Shown here piece by piece: positions 36,900-49,700 of a stretch of DNA of 64,000 nt. Source of the DNA: Babylonia areolata (lineage: Eukaryota; Mollusca; Gastropoda; Neogastropoda; Buccinidae). The notes beneath the pieces were generated by a model. The model did no database searches. It saw only the letters and a program-made list of their open reading frames with translations, and was not told the DNA's origin. Within the stretch, counting starts at the first letter, position 1; every line of letters starts with the position of its first letter. The DNA lies in assembly GCF_041734735.1 (NCBI RefSeq), contig NC_134898.1, forward strand, positions 45,506,341 through 45,570,340, read 5' to 3'. Both the position numbers and the translations under genes were made by a program.

Positions 36900-37185
36900 G
36901 ATTCATGTACAGCTTAGCCTTTTGTGAAGGACATTGACTCTCGAACCAGGAGGCAAGATTGCACTGGCTGTTAGTGCTGCAGCCTAAAAGTTGGGGGCTA
37001 GTTAGCCATTGGGGACCATCCCAATGCCCTAAAGCCCTCTTGGTCGAGAGAGTGGGGATTAACTTGGGTAAGACACTTTCCTCTTCAATCAAATTCTAGC
37101 CCAGATAGTATGCAGGGACAGCACTTGCCTCTTCTGCTGTTCTGATGGTCAAAGTCGGACACAGCTATCATATATATACATATAT
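36900..37185 (+). mobile_element. dispersed repeat, copy 1
   Basis: Nearly collinear with 60650-60935: tgtgaaggacattgactctc, gtgctgcagcct, ccctcttggtcgagagagtg and ctgctgttctgatggtca occur in both. Family unknown; probably a SINE-type element. Confidence 0.7.
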
Positions 37186-37194
37186 ACCTATACA

Positions 37195-37710
37195 TATAAA
37201 TGAATGAGACGGATACTTATATAGTGCATATCCTCAGTCGGAGACCAAACTCAAAGCGCTTTACAAACACGGTGTCATTTGCACAACAGGCTGCCTACCT
37301 GGGTAGAGCCAACAGTGGGCGCTCATCATTTGTTTTCCGCCTGTGTCATTCAATCAAAATTTCAGGCACGCACACATACACACTCACAGAGGCATGAAAT
37401 ATTTTACGTGTATGACCGTTTTGTTTATTTACCCCGCCATGTAAACAACCACACTCCATTTTCCAGGGGGTTGCATGCTGCGTATGTTTTTGTTTCCACC
37501 CACCAAATGCTGATATGGATTACAGGATCTTATCGTGTGTATCAGATCTGCGTGTGTTTTCACACAAAGTGGTTCAAGTGCTAGCAGGTCTGCACACATG
37601 TTGACCTGGGAGATCGGGAAAATCTCCACCCTTTGCCTGCCAGACGCCGTCAACGAGAATTGAACCCTGGACCCTCAGGTTGATAGCCCAACACTTTAAC
37701 CACTCGGCTG

Positions 37711-37712
<2 letters not shown>
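37195..37712 (-). mobile_element. tRNA-derived SINE with LINE-like 3' tail
   Basis: On the minus strand it starts with a tRNA-like head (CAGCCGAGTGGTTAAAGTG; B box GGTTCAATTC). Its 3' end reads GTAAAGCGCTTTGAGTTTGG, then CACTATATAAGTATCC. The end resembles the 3' end of the LINE at 51199-52295. Its middle (catggcggggtaaa, cggtcatacacgta) also occurs at 39935-40075. Confidence 0.75.
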
Positions 37713-37755
<43 letters not shown>

Positions 37756-38244
37756 GGTTGAGCTCTGGACCAAAAGGAAAGTGTTATTTTTTTTCCTTCC
37801 AGACATGATGAAATGATGCTGAATTAAAAAAAAACAACAAAAAAACACCACCACCACCAACAACAAAAAACAGCGGTGTTTGCAGTCAGTGTTATGAGCA
37901 TCACTCTCAGGCTGGATCAGCAGTGCTTTCTTGCATGCATGTGTTCACTTCCATTTTTATTTTACAAACCACAGCCACTGTTTATAAACCGATGAATAAC
38001 ATCTTTTTTTTTTCTATCAAAGACATCGATTTTTTCAAATGCATTTTCAACCTGTTCATGGCGCATATGTGCCTGAAACAGCCATTACTGTGTTCAGTGA
38101 TAGGACAGTGGTAGATCATATATATACAGCCTAGGTAATCTAAATCGTCTCACTTTTTTGTTGTTGACATTTCATGAAAATATACCTGCTTCTATTAAGT
38201 GCTTCGTAAACTTTTTTTTTATTGTTGTAAAGTCTGTACATATA

Positions 38245-38525
38245 TAACTATATTTGTATTTCTTTTTATCACAACAGATTTCTCTGTGTGAAATTCAGGC
38301 TGCTCTCCATCAGGGAGAGCGTGTCGCTACACTACAGCACCACCCTTTTTTCTTCTTCCCCCCCCTATAAGTGCAGTTTTATTTGTTTTTCCTATGGAAG
38401 TGGAATTTTCTACAGAATTTTGCCAAGGACAACACTTTTGTTGCTGTGGGTTCTGGTGCATGCTGCACACAGGACCTCGGTTTATCGTCTCATCCGAATG
38501 ACTAGCGTCCACCACTCAAGCGGAT
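38245..38525 (-). mobile_element. SINE with tail type a, head missing
   Basis: Matches 4147-4552 from the tail (tttgtatttctttttatcac) through the core (cggtttatcgtctcatccga), but lacks the tRNA-like head. Confidence 0.75.
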
Positions 38526-38579
38526 ATGGTGTATCATGTATATGGATCAGACTGCACACTATGACACCTTGAAACAAGT

Positions 38580-39930
38580 CCCACACCACTCATTCCGAGT
38601 CGTCCGTACCACTCCACAACCAGGTTGGTATGACCATAATCTGCAATGGCATTCCTTAAGGAACTGTTCAGTACTGATGCTAGGTCACCATGATTGTTTA
38701 TTTGTTTTTATTTTTGTTTTGTTTGGTGTGTGTTTAAAAAAATAAAAATAAAAGAAGTGTAATGCATACATGCATGGGAGCAGATCCTCAAAACATGGAC
38801 GTAGGCCAAATAGTTCTGACCACATTATTTAATGGAGACACTCAGCACATGTTGAACAAACATGCACACGCACACACTTACATTCATCTGTTGTTCTTTC
38901 AAAGTTCACAGTTTTTCATCTTTCTTCATGTCAGCACATAGTTCATGTTACCAATTCAGTTACGGCACCAAACAATGACAATTCCTACCATCCAAGCACA
39001 TCTTTAATATTATAAACTGCTGCTTTTGTTGATCATGTCCAACTTCTTTTCTTGAAACTGAAAAGCATGCACATGAAATCTATGAGAAGAAAACACTACA
39101 AATATCTCACATGGTTCCAGTGCAGATAATTTCTGATTCAATGTCTTTACTTCTTCTTCAAAATTATAAGATGCAAAAGCATGAAATCCTGAGGAAAGAG
39201 GCCTCTCATCCCACCACTCCAATACAACATCCTTTTCTCTTTAAAATCCATCTCTCTCTCTCTGTCTCTCTCTCACACACACACACTTTACACCAAGCAA
39301 GTATTCATTGCAATGAGGAAGTAATAAATAATTATACAGAGATGTACAAATACAACCAAAAAACATACAATGCAAATTACACTTTCCTTTTGCAAATGAT
39401 ATTACATGAGCTTCTAAAAGCAAGAAACAGATTAAACCTGTCCATAGAGATACGGGAAAATATGTTCTGAGGATTTTACAGTGCTGCAAAAACGAATCAA
39501 AGACATGTAAGGGAGGCACACGGAAATGCCTGTGTATACATGTATAACTATAAGTACAGAGGGCAGTCAGTACACAACATTCAATGCTACTGAGGACTGA
39601 CGATACAAAAAAAGATGAACATATCTCATGATGCCACCCCCTCCACTCCAACAACCCTCCCACATCATCACCCCCACCCCCCAAATGTCCTTTCCCTGTC
39701 CATCCTCACTGCAACCCCCCCCCCCAATTCCCAAAAAGTTTCGAGCACAGCTGACAGAAAAGCAATGAGAATTTGACAAACATAAGGCTTTGGACACACA
39801 TATATATATGAACAGGGAAAAAATGTGCTGCAAGTGGGTGCATGACAAGATTTTTCTCCTGTTGATATTTCTGATTTGGCCGACACTTTAACATATGTTG
39901 ACACTGAAATTGATAAAGTGGGGCAAATTT
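38580..39930. other. intergenic, no gene recognised
   Basis: A short CT/CA run near 39250-39288 and a C-rich purine-poor stretch near 39640-39725. No coding signature. Confidence 0.5.
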
Positions 39931-39934
39931 TGGT

Positions 39935-40075
39935 GGTGGGAAACCCCCGAAAGCGGAGTATGGCTGCCTACATGGCGGGGTAAAAACGGTCATACACGTA
40001 ACTACTAAAAGCCCACTCGTGTACATACGAGTGAACGCAGGAGTTGCAGCCCACAAACGCAGAAGAAGAAGAAGA
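39935..40075 (+). mobile_element. SINE fragment (family of 37195-37712)
   Basis: Contains tggcggggtaaaaacggtca and cccactcgtgtacatacgag and ends in an AGA repeat (agaagaagaagaag). Confidence 0.65.
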
Positions 40076-40559
40076 GGTGAAGTCCACTACTCCCAGCCTA
40101 AGTGGATTAAATCTGAACTTCTACCTCCTCACCCTCCCCATATTTTTTTTTTTTTTTTCCTCCTTCTTTTGGGGGAAATAAGGGCTGGAAACTGCTGCTA
40201 AAATGAACTGAAAATGTTCAAGGTTTTGCCATGAGGCGGAATAAATAAGAAAATGTATGATATATAAATATACATGCCTCAAAAACATAACTCAAAGTTC
40301 CATGCATTACCCGTCATACCTGACTTCATACAACACTGAAAGAAGATGTGTAAACCAGCAATGTTTCCAAACCGTGGAAAATCAGTACCTCTGCATCACT
40401 TGTCATTCATACATCGGCATCAATGATGAGTTGAAGAAATATACAAAAGAAAATACAAACTCCCCAAACAGACACACAAAGCATTTCAATTCATGATAAT
40501 TAGATACCAGTAAGAAATGAAGACAGAACACAATACAAATCATTTCTTCTTCTTCTCCT

Positions 40560-40990
40560 TCAGCTCTGTGAAGAGTCATTGGCATGCCACACAGAGCTCG
40601 ACAGATTCCTTCAGGTCTGTGAAGAGTCATTGACATGCCACACAGAACTCAACAGATTCTCGACAGATTCCTTCAGCTCTGTGAAGAGTCATTGGCATGC
40701 CACACAGAGCTCGACAGATTCCTTCAGCTCTGTGAAGAGTCATTGACATGCCACACAGAACTCAACAGATTCCTTCAGCTCTGTGAAGAGTCATTGACAT
40801 GCCACACAGAGCTCGACAGATTCCTTCAGCTCTGTGAAGAGTCATTGACATGCCACACAGAGCTCGACAGATTCCTTCAGCTCTGTGAAGAGTCATTGAC
40901 ATGCCACACAGAACTCAACAGATTCCTTCAGCTCTGTGAAGAGTCACTGGCATGCCACACAGAACTCAACAGATTCCTCCAGGTCTGTTG
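40560..40990. repeat. 51-bp minisatellite, about 8 copies
   Basis: Unit acagattccttcagctctgt then gaagagtcattgacatgcca then cacagagctcg. Since 51 is a multiple of 3 the array is open on the + strand, but nothing suggests it is translated. Confidence 0.9.
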
Positions 40991-41613
40991 GTCACGTGTC
41001 AAGCTTCAAAATGCAGCATGAAGAAAGTATGAAAACACACACATACACACACACACACACTCTCTCTCTCTCTCACACACACACACTCAAACATGGTCCT
41101 TAATGCGTTTAGTGACTGAAACATAACAGCACAATACAGGTGACAAAATGAACATTCGAACCAATCACAAACGAAGGAACAGACAATAACACGCAGACTG
41201 GAATAGTCAGCAGAATACTGCTTCAACAACCCGCATGGAAGTTATAAAGACGCAAAGGATAATTCATATATCATTGTTGACACACAAACGTGTGTATCAA
41301 TCTCTAATCAGATAGTTCTTTGGTACGCAATATCCTCCCAATTAAAACAAGAGAGGCAAGGACTCCATAATACTCACACGTGCCCACTTAATCCCACACA
41401 GGACTACACACACACACATACACACACAATTGTGGGCATTTTCTCAGATTGGGCAAATGATATGGGAACCAAACTTGGTAGTAGGTCAACATCATAGCCT
41501 GTAAAAAAACAAATACAAAAAGCGAAGAAAAAAAAAAAATAAATAAATAAAATAACCAAAGAAAGAAAAAAGACAGTGTTAATGTCTTCAACCATTTTTT
41601 TCATAAAACTTGG

Positions 41614-41615
41614 TA

Positions 41616-41651
<36 letters not shown>
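41614..41651. repeat. (TG)n microsatellite
   Basis: TG run of about 38 bases, followed by catgtgtgtgtgc. Confidence 0.9.
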
Positions 41652-41653
<2 letters not shown>

Positions 41654-41699
41654 ATGTGTGTGTGCACCCGCATGCCCCGTCATCAACCTGATGAAGATC

Positions 41700-41945
41700 T
41701 ATACAGACAACTGTAGTGCTGGTCAGGACATTTGAGCAATGCTCCCAAAGACACATCCGTTAAGTAAACGACCCTTAATTGTGTGGTCCCAGTCTTCCCA
41801 TTTGAGCCCAAAGTACACATACCTTTGGGAAGGAGCCAGTCACAGGCCAAACAAAACAAACAAACTCACCTCTGACGGGTCTTGAACCTGTGTCCTTCCG
41901 GTCATCAGTCTGTGACGTGAATCACTCAGCCACTGTGACTGGTGA
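41700..41945 (-). mobile_element. tRNA-derived SINE (family shared with 49363-49620)
   Basis: The minus strand has CACAGTGGCTGAGTGATTC and a B box GGTTCAAGACC, then a body whose accacacaattaaggg-type and gcattgctcaaatgtcctga segments match the copy at 49363-49620. Confidence 0.7.
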
Positions 41946-42689
41946 ATGCCCACATATTTCCCACACACACTCTCACAGACAACCAGGACAGGTTGATTAC
42001 AAAAGATTCGCTTGGTTTAAATCAACAAAACCATGTCAAAAAATATAATGTGGGTCATGTTTGCACACAATGTCAAAATCTGAGCATTTTGCCAGAAACT
42101 CCCGGTCTCAAGAACTGGAGGGGAGAGAGAGAGAGGGAGGGAGGGAGAGAGAGAGGGAGGGAGATATATATATATATATGTAAATATGGCAACAGATGTT
42201 AGTATCAATCACATGATAAACTGCTGGCACCTGTACATCAAGACATTCAGAAAGTGAAGAACAGGCGAGGATAGGTGGAAGCCAAAAGTAGCTAGAACTT
42301 AAACATCAAAATCTTCACTTCAGTTATTCAGAGATAATATCAACACTAGAATGGAGAAAAGTCAAAAGAAAGTTGTGGGGTGTGGGGGCAATGTGATGAT
42401 CTAAAAAAAAGAAAAACAAACAAACCAACATAACATAGGAATTGGAAGTTTTTATTATTATCTTCTTTTTTTCTTTTTCTTTCTTTCTTTTATATATATA
42501 CATATTATTATCAACAAACAGTGTGAACTGAGATTTCATACCTTCAATGAACCAGACCCAAGTCATCAGCAACTTGTCTTTTCGCCACCACAAGCAACTT
42601 CTATCAACCGGACAGTTCACCGCCATAGGCGACTTTACTCATGAACATCAAGGGGCCATATCACACTGTAAAAAGGCTTGACAGCTGCA

Positions 42690-43575
42690 ACCAGTTTCCT
42701 AGGCAATGGAACAAAGAATGACTAACCTTTGCCCCCTGACTGAGTTTGAGGTGAACATGTCCACTGTGTGGTTTTGACATGAGCCTGATTGTTGTGACTA
42801 AGAGCGTTGAGTCTAAAATGTTTACACTGGGGTGAGTTTTTCACACTGAAACTTGGCGGTGGAAGAGTTAAGGACTTTGGGCAGAAGGTCAGCTGGTGTG
42901 ATCGAAACAACATTGAACTCAACATATCAAAAACAAAAGAACTGGTTTAAGATATCAGGAAGACCAAGTCTGACCCCATACCTCTTGTCATTAAAGACAA
43001 GCAAGTAAAGATCATCAAGATTTCTCGGACTGATCATTTTCAATAATTGCAAGTGGCAGAAAAATACTGGAAAAACTGTCAAGAAAGAACAACAGCACCT
43101 GTACTTTCTACGGCACCTCAAAAAGTCTGGACTAAAAAAATCATGGTTGACTTGTACAGAGCTGTCACTGACTGAGTGTTAATTTTTTTGTTGTTACTGT
43201 TTGGTGTGGAATCATTTCTGAAGTCAAAATCACAGCTCTGAATAAAATTGTAAAAACTGCCACCAAGATTATCAGGTCTGATGTTCCTTCTCTGGATATA
43301 CACACCATAAGCAGCTAGAGTCAATCAGTCAGGAGGTATCCCGTCAAGCTTTTGGGATGCTCTCCTCTGGTCTTCAGTGCTTAACGACCAAAACCAATCA
43401 CTTCACCTACAGCTTCTTCCCCCAAAGCAGCTGATGCACTGTCTTTTGAAACAACCCAAGGTGTACATAAAAGAGCTGTGCAATCAGCAACCACTTACCA
43501 AAAAATTTTATTAACTTTTCAAGCACAAGCAACCGGATATATTCTTTGGTAAAAAAAAAAAAAAAAAAAAAAAAT
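42690..43575 (+). mobile_element. degraded LINE reverse transcriptase fragment
   Basis: The + strand encodes SWCDRNNIELNISKTKELV, then in other frames KTVKKEQQHLYFLRHLKKSG and NKIVKTATKII-like sequence. This is the region after the catalytic YADD in CR1/Rex1-type LINEs. Several frame changes and stops. An A run at 43553-43574 may be its tail. Confidence 0.65.
43507..43512 (-). terminator. possible polyadenylation signal of NPAT (AATAAA)
   Basis: AATAAA on the minus strand about 210 bases past the NPAT stop, followed by a G/T-rich stretch. It may instead belong to the LINE relic that overlaps here, so this is weak. Confidence 0.25.
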
Positions 43576-43723
43576 GTAAATTAAAAAAAATAATTAAAAA
43601 AAAGTCTGCAGAATAATGCTGGGTTTGTCACAAATGTCACACCTCTGAGTTGTCTCTCATTCAAATCACAGTAAGTTTAGTAACCTCCCCTCACTCCAAA
43701 ACCGTTGAAAGATTTCTGAGCGC

Positions 43724-43783
43724 TCACTTGTGGACCTTTTTTAAGAAACTGTCAATGTTGATGCTGTCTAACCGGCCCATTTT
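43724..43783 (-). CDS. NPAT: NPAT terminal coding exon (19 codons plus stop)
   Basis: Acceptor catttgttgcag (RC), then [19 protein letters not shown] and TGA. Its phase 0 start matches the phase 0 end of the preceding exon. The pattern (I/M)x(I/V)DxFLxx(L/V)H matches the extreme C-terminus of human NPAT, which ends MDVDKFLLSLHYDE. The exon was found by motif and phase; it is too short to stand out as an open reading frame. Confidence 0.72.
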   Translation of the reverse strand, partial: KMGRLDSINIDSFLKKVHK

Positions 43784-46700
43784 CTGCAACAAATGACTGG
43801 AATTAAATTGTATCAGTCACAAATTGAAAAAGTACACTTCTTACAAACACAGTAACAAAATCTGATAATAATGGAGGGCTCCATACAGGCCCATTTCAGT
43901 TTACAATAGAAATATTTCTTCTGTGGCATTTATGCATGCAGCAGACCTGAGAAATAAACAAACAAACAAAGATGATAAATAATAAAATCGTCGTAAGTTT
44001 GACACAAAATATTTCCATGAAAAAGGACATTATGTACTTGACTCATTCTGCTCCAGGTATGAGATAACTCATACCATGATTACTTCCCCTAAGGACCAGG
44101 TATGAGTATTCTTGAACCAACACACTATTCTGATCCAGTTCTTTCTTGCTTGGTGCAGTTGGTATTCTAAACTGAACTGTTTACAGATTCTGGAAGCATG
44201 AAAACGAAGCTATGTTTGACTAATTAAATCAATTTTCGCGGTTGTAGTGAACCACCCTGTTTTTTTCTGCAGTGGTCTCATGTAGTGCTGGACCAGAGGA
44301 GTCATAGAAGCTGTGGGGTAGATTTGAGTTGAGGTGATGAATACGGCTAGACCAAGTTATCACACCCACACCCACACACAAAGGAGTTGACAGTCACAGC
44401 TATGTAATAAAAATGGCAATTTGTCAAAAACATGTGTACACATACACACTCCTCCCCTCTTCCCCTGACACACACATGTGCACAAGACCTGCTCTTGAAA
44501 CAGCTATAAAACAGCTATAGGAGATGCCTACTACAGAAATCTTGAAATCAGTTGAATATATTTAGCTCTCAAAGTATTTAGCTCCCAAAGCTCTCAAGTT
44601 GACAGTTAATCAGATGTGAGTTGGTAAATTAATGATACTAATGGAAACTATAGCACTCTATCCAGAAAGAGCTCTTGGTGCTTTTCAAAACACATGACAT
44701 TATACATAACACATTACATCAAAGTTATATTATAAACACACCAAAAATGTACCAAGCAAACTGTAATATACAAACGCATAAATGCAATGCATACATAAAT
44801 ATACAAGCATACATTACCTGCCCCCCCCCCTCCCCCCGCTCCCCACCCCCCCAAGCGTACACACAAACACTGATGTTAACAAAAAATGTTTGAAAAAGAA
44901 CAAAAACAGTAAAGGTAAGGGGTGTGGGTTGGAAAGAAGGGGGCAGAACAATGATGTCAAATCAATGATTTTTTTAAACCACCAAACTTCAGAAGTCTGC
45001 TCACTTACCCCAGAACATTCAGCAGCTGAGCCCGATGTCCTGGCATTCTGTTCCGCCGGAGCTCCACCCTGCCCCTCCGCTGCCTTCTTCTTGGTGTCAA
45101 TGATGTCCATGGACACAAGGATCTGGGCAATCTCCTGGCGGGGCGACTCAAAGCCTCTGGACAGGGCTGGCGACTTGCGTCCTTGCTGAGATTTGGGCTT
45201 CAGCGATGTCACCGCCTGAGGAGAGGCAGGCTGTGTGCTCGGTGCGTGCAGCTGCTGGCTTGGGCCAGAGCTGGGCTGTCCCTGTGCGGGAACGACAGTC
45301 GACAGGGGAACCAGAGAGGCAGTTGACACTACCGGCACAACAGCTGGCTGGAGAACAACAGCAGATCCTTGAGGCGATGGCTGGACAGTGTCTGCTGCTG
45401 CCGTTGTCTCTGGGTCAGCTTGACTGGCTGGCAAAGGTACTGACTGGGCAGGTTCCGTTTCTGGTTGTATGGGCACCAGTGAACCGGTGCCAACAGAAGG
45501 CTTCAAAGACAGTGAAGCAGCAAGAGCAGGGAATGAAGCAGCAACATTAACAGGCTCAAGTGATCCAGGAACAGCTTGGGAGCTGCTGTGCTCTCTGACA
45601 GTCTTGCCTGGGGAGGACTGCACATACAAAGGATTTGGCAAGGAGGGCTGAGGTTCTGTGTTTTCTGACTCTGACATTATCGGAGGAAGCATCGACACGG
45701 GCACTAAGTCTGTCAGGGCATCATGATCCAGCAATCCTATTTCACCGTCGGATTCTGACACACTGACCGCCTGAGACACTGCTGGCTGCATCATCTGTTG
45801 AAACATCTGCTGAGCCGACAGAACCGGTTGCGGATTCACACCAGGTGAAGCACCAACATCAGTCCTGCCCTGTTGTTGTGAGCGCTCCCCTATCTGTTGC
45901 TGTCCCAGGTTTCCAGACACAGAATCAAATGCTGGCAGTAGTTTTTTTGGCGCTTTGTTCCTCCCCCCAACTGGCTTCTGTTGGGACCGTCCGCTCCCTT
46001 TTCCCACCTTTGTGACTTTCTGCTCAGGCTTCTTTCTGGCTTGTTTTGAAGCCTTCCCCTTTTGAGGCACTTCCTTCTTGTTCCCATTGGCTGGTAGTTT
46101 CTGTACGGTCTGATTGCCTGTCTGGTGATATGGTGAGCTTTCTGGCCCTGAGGCAAAGGTGTCGTCTATCACCAGTGGCTGTGGTGACGCCATGTCTGAC
46201 ACATCACCTTCTCTGATGCCCTCCGTTCGCCTATTCATCGTGATCACTTCCTGTGATTGTACACAACCATCATTGTCCTGAGTATGACCATCCTGCTCCC
46301 TTTCGGGAACTACCTGTTCTGTCTCTGAAGCTGGCACCAACTGCAAGAGATGTGCGTCCATGTTCTGATTAGCTGCCAGTTCTGGCAGCACACTCAGCAT
46401 CGCAGCGTCCAGAGGGTTGAGACCGGCTGTCCCTCTCTTGCTCCTGGACCCTGAAGTGGATGGTGCACTCAACCAGGCAGTAGGGAGAATAGCCTGATGC
46501 TGATATTTCCTTCCCGACCGTGGCACAGGCATGTGTGTGTCTATTTTCGGCAAGATAGGTCGATATTTGCCATCTTGCAGACTGTGCAACGGACTCACGA
46601 CACTGGTCAAGGCGGTGGGAACGTTCAGCGCCATACCAACCACCTGCCCTTGGGTAAGACCAGGAACAAAGTTCTGACCAGCCACCTGCATCTGAGGTGG

Positions 46701-49700
46701 ACCAGACACAGAGTTCTGAATGCTGGAGTTCAGCAGCATCTTCTTTCGTCGTTTGGACTCTTTGACATGCTCCCCGTTCTTCATCCGCTGCTCTCTTCTC
46801 TTCTGTGTCCTGGCCTGGTACTTGGCAATCCTCATCTGCTTCAGCTCCTGCTCCAGCTGAAGATGTCTGGAGCCAGCTGAAGACTGCTGAGGGTGCTCAG
46901 GCTGCAATGGTGCTGTCTGGGAATGTTGCGGCTCTGGGGTGCCATCGGGAGGATGACCTGTGTGCCAGCCAAAATCATCACCTGCCTGACCTGTGCCCTC
47001 TGGTGCTATCCCGTTGCTTGACGTCGCTGGCTGAGTGTTGTGTGCATATGCTGCACTGGCTACCACTCTGACCCTGACCCCGACCCCATTCTGCTCCTCT
47101 CCTTCCAGCTTGTTAAGCAAGGTAGAGAACTGGTTCATGATAGAGCTGCCATCAATTGAAAGTATGTTTGCATCATCAGCTTCTGATGTTCCTGTCTGTA
47201 CTGTGTTGTCACCGGGTCTTTCTTCTTCTATGTGAATGACATGGTCTGGTTCTGACGTATGGTTGGGAAGCCGCAGAGCCATGCCGGACAGTTTAACTGG
47301 ACTTCTGGAAATTTCTCCCAAAAATGGCATTGAAAGAAACCCTGAAGTCTGGTCAGAGCCCTCATTTATCTCAGGAGTTTTCTTATGTGGACTTGTTGGC
47401 TCTTCTGCCGATAGTTGGTTGACCAAGGTATCTGACTCACCTGGTGAACCCTTATCTTTGTCACGCATGCTCTCCGTTCGAATCTTCTTGCTTGGAACAC
47501 TCACTGGAGAGCTAAGCCTTCGCTTTCTTCTTGGTGTTGAACAGGGCAGTTGTTCAGGTGGTGACGGAGTCAAGTCAGGCAGGTGAAATTCGTCAGCGAA
47601 GGTATCCTCTCTTCCCTGCTCAGGTGTCTGGTCCTGCAGGCCTGGTGAGGTTTCAGCCTCCTGGTCCCTCTCCCCTTCCACTGGTTCCTGGTGACTCTTC
47701 ACGTAGGCCAGCTCACCCTCCTCCTCACGCCCTGAAGCGTCCAGTCCTTCCAAAGCTTTCACCGCTTCATCCGTCTCAAAGCTGTCACAGGCCTGCTGAC
47801 TGCCGGCGGGTCCTGTCTCGACGTTTGGCTCCTCTGTCGGTGGTGGTTGTGGATCGTGTTTAGGCAACGTCTGGCTGGCTTCCCTCACACCCCTACTTTT
47901 CCCTTTCGCTGGTTTCTGAAGGGAACGCTTCTTTTTATCTGTGGCGCTGTTGGTACAGTCTTTCTTGGTATTCTTCCTGGTTCTCTGACCAGCCTTTATT
48001 CTGAGGCCTGATTTCTCTTTTCCGCTTAAACCTGTGCCAAGCGCATCACAAACAGCAGAAGAATCTTTGGCAGGTTTGATTGAAGTGTCGACAACGTGGA
48101 GGCCACAGCCAGTCTGTGAACCGTGTCTGGATTCAACACCAACACCTGAAGGGTCTGCACCAGGTTTCTGTCTGGTGTTGTGAGCAATCACATCACTGGC
48201 TGCAGCATTTTGATCGGCATCTCCAGCTGACAACTTTGTACGAGACGGTCGTTTTGAGACCAGTGTTCTACCCACCATGTCAGACATATTTTCAGTACAT
48301 TTCTGTGTGACAATGTTTGTTTGAACTTCTTCTGCAGTGTTTTGATCACTGCCACCACACAAAATGTTTGTTATTCTTTTTGACACTGGTTTCTTGGATT
48401 GCAGTTTCCTTACAGCAGTCCGATGTGAGCCACGGTGACCGGAAGACTTGTGAGCTGGCTTCTCTCCACTTGTGTCGGAATGAGCCTCACAGACATTCTG
48501 CTGCTTACTGTCAACTTGTAAGATCCTCGCAGATTTACCTTTTAAGTCAGACTTCTTCGCAACAGCGGTCCCAGAGTCAGATTTTTCGCAGGTGCTAGAA
48601 GAATCCTTTGCTGATGTTGGTACAGTGGTAGCATCACTGTGAGCTATATCAGCAGCCTGCAGGACACTGCCTGAAAAAGTAAACCCTTTGGATGCTGAAG
48701 ACACTTGTGTTTCTTCACGCCTTGTGGGAGTCTTTGACGTCACAGTCTGTGTAGGCATGTTTGGGGCTGAACTACCTTGCACTACAGAAGATCCAGCCGA
48801 CACCCCTCTCTGCAGCGACGGTTGGGGGACAGAGGCCTGAGGCCAGGGAGGACGCGGCTGGCACACAGAAGAGAGGATTCCAGAAGACATCTCCGAATAT
48901 GGTGTCATGGGTGATGGCGCTGAGAAGACCGAGAAGCCTGTCGAGGCCACAGACTCTGTTTCATACAAGCTCAGTCCTGCTTGTGTTTGCCCTCTTTTGA
49001 TGCTTGGAAAATCTGAGGAGAGAGACAGAGACACCGATAGAGAAAATGAGAGTTAATGGTAGCTCAATAGATGAATATATACTGCAAATGAAAGCATCTC
49101 AGAAGCTCAGCTTCATAAACAAGTAACTTCACCGCAACTCAAAAGATATTACAAGTTTCCAAGTAAAAAATTCCTTTTACCACCCCAATTTGCCACAAGC
49201 TATGCAGTCATTTTTGGTTCACCACATGGAAGCTTTCCTGTTTCTGAACAATATTTCTGAATAAACTGCTAACTGTAAGATGAAACATTCTGCTTTCGTA
49301 ACATAATGTTCAACTTTGGACATACTTCACAAAACCAATCCAAAACGAACAAACCAGCTGTCATGACTAGGGTCATGGACTGACAACTGGGAAGACACAT
49401 GTTCGATCACCATCGAAGGTGGTTTTGTTCTGCCCATAGTGTGCTCCTACCCAGAGCTGAGTGTGCGATGCACTCAAATTGGAAATGGAAGACTCAAACC
49501 ACACAGTCAAGGGTCATCCACTTCACAGATGCATCTTTGGGGAGTGTTGCTCAAATTTCCTGACCAACACCACAGGTGTCTCTATCTCTCAGCCTGGCTG
49601 ATGCCAGGATAAACTAAAGAGCACGGCACTGTCAAGTAGTCCCAAACCTCAAAGGACCCCAACAGCAGTATTTTGATAATTTACCCCAATCACATCACTC

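Noticed and set aside
38520-38575. SINE tail type b following the tail type a copy
   Set aside because: Only loose similarity to gatgtggtgtagcgtatatg; too weak to call.
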